Shown: positions 32,336-32,957 of the stretch, in pieces
Layout of the letters: each line of letters opens with the position of its first letter
How positions within the stretch are numbered: position 1 is the stretch's first letter
From: Roseomonas sp.
Lineage (GTDB): Bacteria; Pseudomonadota; Alphaproteobacteria; Acetobacterales; Acetobacteraceae
DNA length: 32,957 nucleotides
NCBI GenBank assembly: GCA_020249125.1
Contig: JADCGG010000172.1
Span: forward strand, 1-32,957
Direction of reading: 5' to 3'
Made by a program: the position numbers and the translations under genes
The notes under the pieces: generated by a model
The model's input: only the letters and a program-made list of their open reading frames with translations
Databases searched by the model: none
Told to the model about the DNA's origin: nothing

Positions 32336-32957
32336 GCCGTGGTTTCCCTACCGACTCCCATCGTGTAGGCTGACTGATCCTGCGAGCGCAGCAACCTTTG
32401 GGCCGTGGTTTCCCTACCGACTCCCATCGTGTAGGCTGAATCAACTGGATTGGAACCCCATCCTTGGGCCGTGGTTTCCCTACCGACTCCCATCGTGTAG
32501 GCTGGATTGTCGAGATTGATCAGGCGGAGCAATGCCGTGGTTTCCCTACCGACTCCCATCGTGTAGGCTGTTTGTGGTTCATCACCCGGACGGATGGACG
32601 CCGTGGTTTCCCTACCGACTCCCATCGTGTAGGCTCTGCGTCGGCGTAAAGCAATGTGTTGTGCGGCCGTGGTTTCCCTACCGACTCCCATCGTGTAGGC
32701 TGGCTGATCATTGATCCTTCATGCACGCTGAGCCGTGGTTTCCCTACCGACTCCCATCGTGTAGGCTGACTGAATTGCTGCGCCAACGTGGCGGGCAGCC
32801 GTGGTTTCCCTACCGACTCCCATCGTGTAGGCTCCGGCAGGAACGCGATGACGCCAACCGGGTGCCGTGGTTTCCCTACCGACTCCCATCGTGTAGGCTG
32901 CGCCTTCCGGCGGCAAATGGCGCGGCATCGCCGTGGTTTCCCTACCGACTCCCATCG
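32336..32957 (+). CRISPR. CRISPR array, type II-C-like, continues past the right edge
   Basis: Ten copies of a 36-bp repeat begin at 32336, 32402, 32468, 32534, 32600, 32666, 32732, 32798, 32864 and 32930; the last is cut at 28 bp by the window edge. All visible bases are identical. Nine spacers of exactly 30 bp lie between (period 66). The repeat begins GCCGTGGTTTCCC and ends CGTGTAGGCT. Within it, CCTAC pairs with GTAGG and CGA with TCG (one bulged T) around a 6-nt loop. The 36/30 geometry and the repeat ends resemble type II-C arrays; from memory, the Azospirillum sp. B510 type II repeat has the same start and TAGGCT end. No cas genes are in the window. Strand of transcription is unproven. 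Confidence 0.97.

Noticed and set aside
31951-32955. Open frames on both strands encoding repeats such as AYTMGVGRETTA
   Set aside because: The 66-bp CRISPR period is a multiple of three, so frames stay open and translate the repeat again and again. These are not tandem-repeat proteins.

Overview
The window is a high-GC chromosomal stretch from an alphaproteobacterium, most likely a member of the Rhodospirillales/Acetobacteraceae (Roseomonas-like). This rests on the alphaproteobacterial marker genes (trcR/DUF1013, DUF1192, two DUF465 genes), an aa3 cytochrome oxidase operon of alphaproteobacterial order, and the style of the other genes. The placement is inferred from gene content and not from a search. 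No rRNA or tRNA gene, insertion sequence or prophage gene was seen.

Layout. 1-458 is the C-terminal end of a DegP/DegQ-like protease. 514-3195 holds a divergent pair, an SDR that lacks two catalytic residues and an FMO-type flavin monooxygenase, separated by a long dyad. 3399-9795 carries an MFS transporter, a class A penicillin-binding protein and two amidohydrolases. 9810-12302 (minus) carries EVE and VOC genes behind a palindromic operator, a WYL regulator and a hydroxyacyl-CoA dehydrogenase. 12402-15671 (plus) is a tightly overlapped set: serine hydrolase, mesaconyl/itaconyl-CoA-type hydratase, CitE-like lyase and a DUF1194 protein. 15681-23462 (minus) is the cytochrome c oxidase operon ctaC-ctaD-ctaB-orf42-ctaG-ctaE-DUF983-SURF1, followed by an M32 carboxypeptidase. 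23622-28049 is a SmtB-type regulator divergent from a four-gene TroABCD/MntABCD-type metal ABC importer. 28036-32256 holds an OmpA-family protein, purK, purE, two DUF465 genes, trcR and a DUF1192 gene. 32336 to the right edge is a CRISPR array.

How they work together. The cta genes encode the three core oxidase subunits plus heme O synthesis, copper insertion and SURF1 assembly. The metal operon should import manganese or zinc. Its first permease carries a C-terminal DtxR/MntR-like domain with ligand-type residues at the family spacing, and a SmtB-type sensor sits beside it with a matching palindrome at the operon start. The hydratase and CitE-like lyase pair suggests breakdown of a C5 dicarboxylyl-CoA.

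Most notable. The CRISPR array has ten identical 36-bp repeats (the last cut by the edge) and nine spacers of exactly 30 bp, a geometry typical of type II-C. No cas gene or tracrRNA is in the window, so they must lie to the right or elsewhere. Other leads are the permease-sensor fusion with its ArsR/SmtB neighbour, a two-copy REP-like palindrome, the SDR without catalytic Ser or Tyr, and two small genes (42 and 58 residues).
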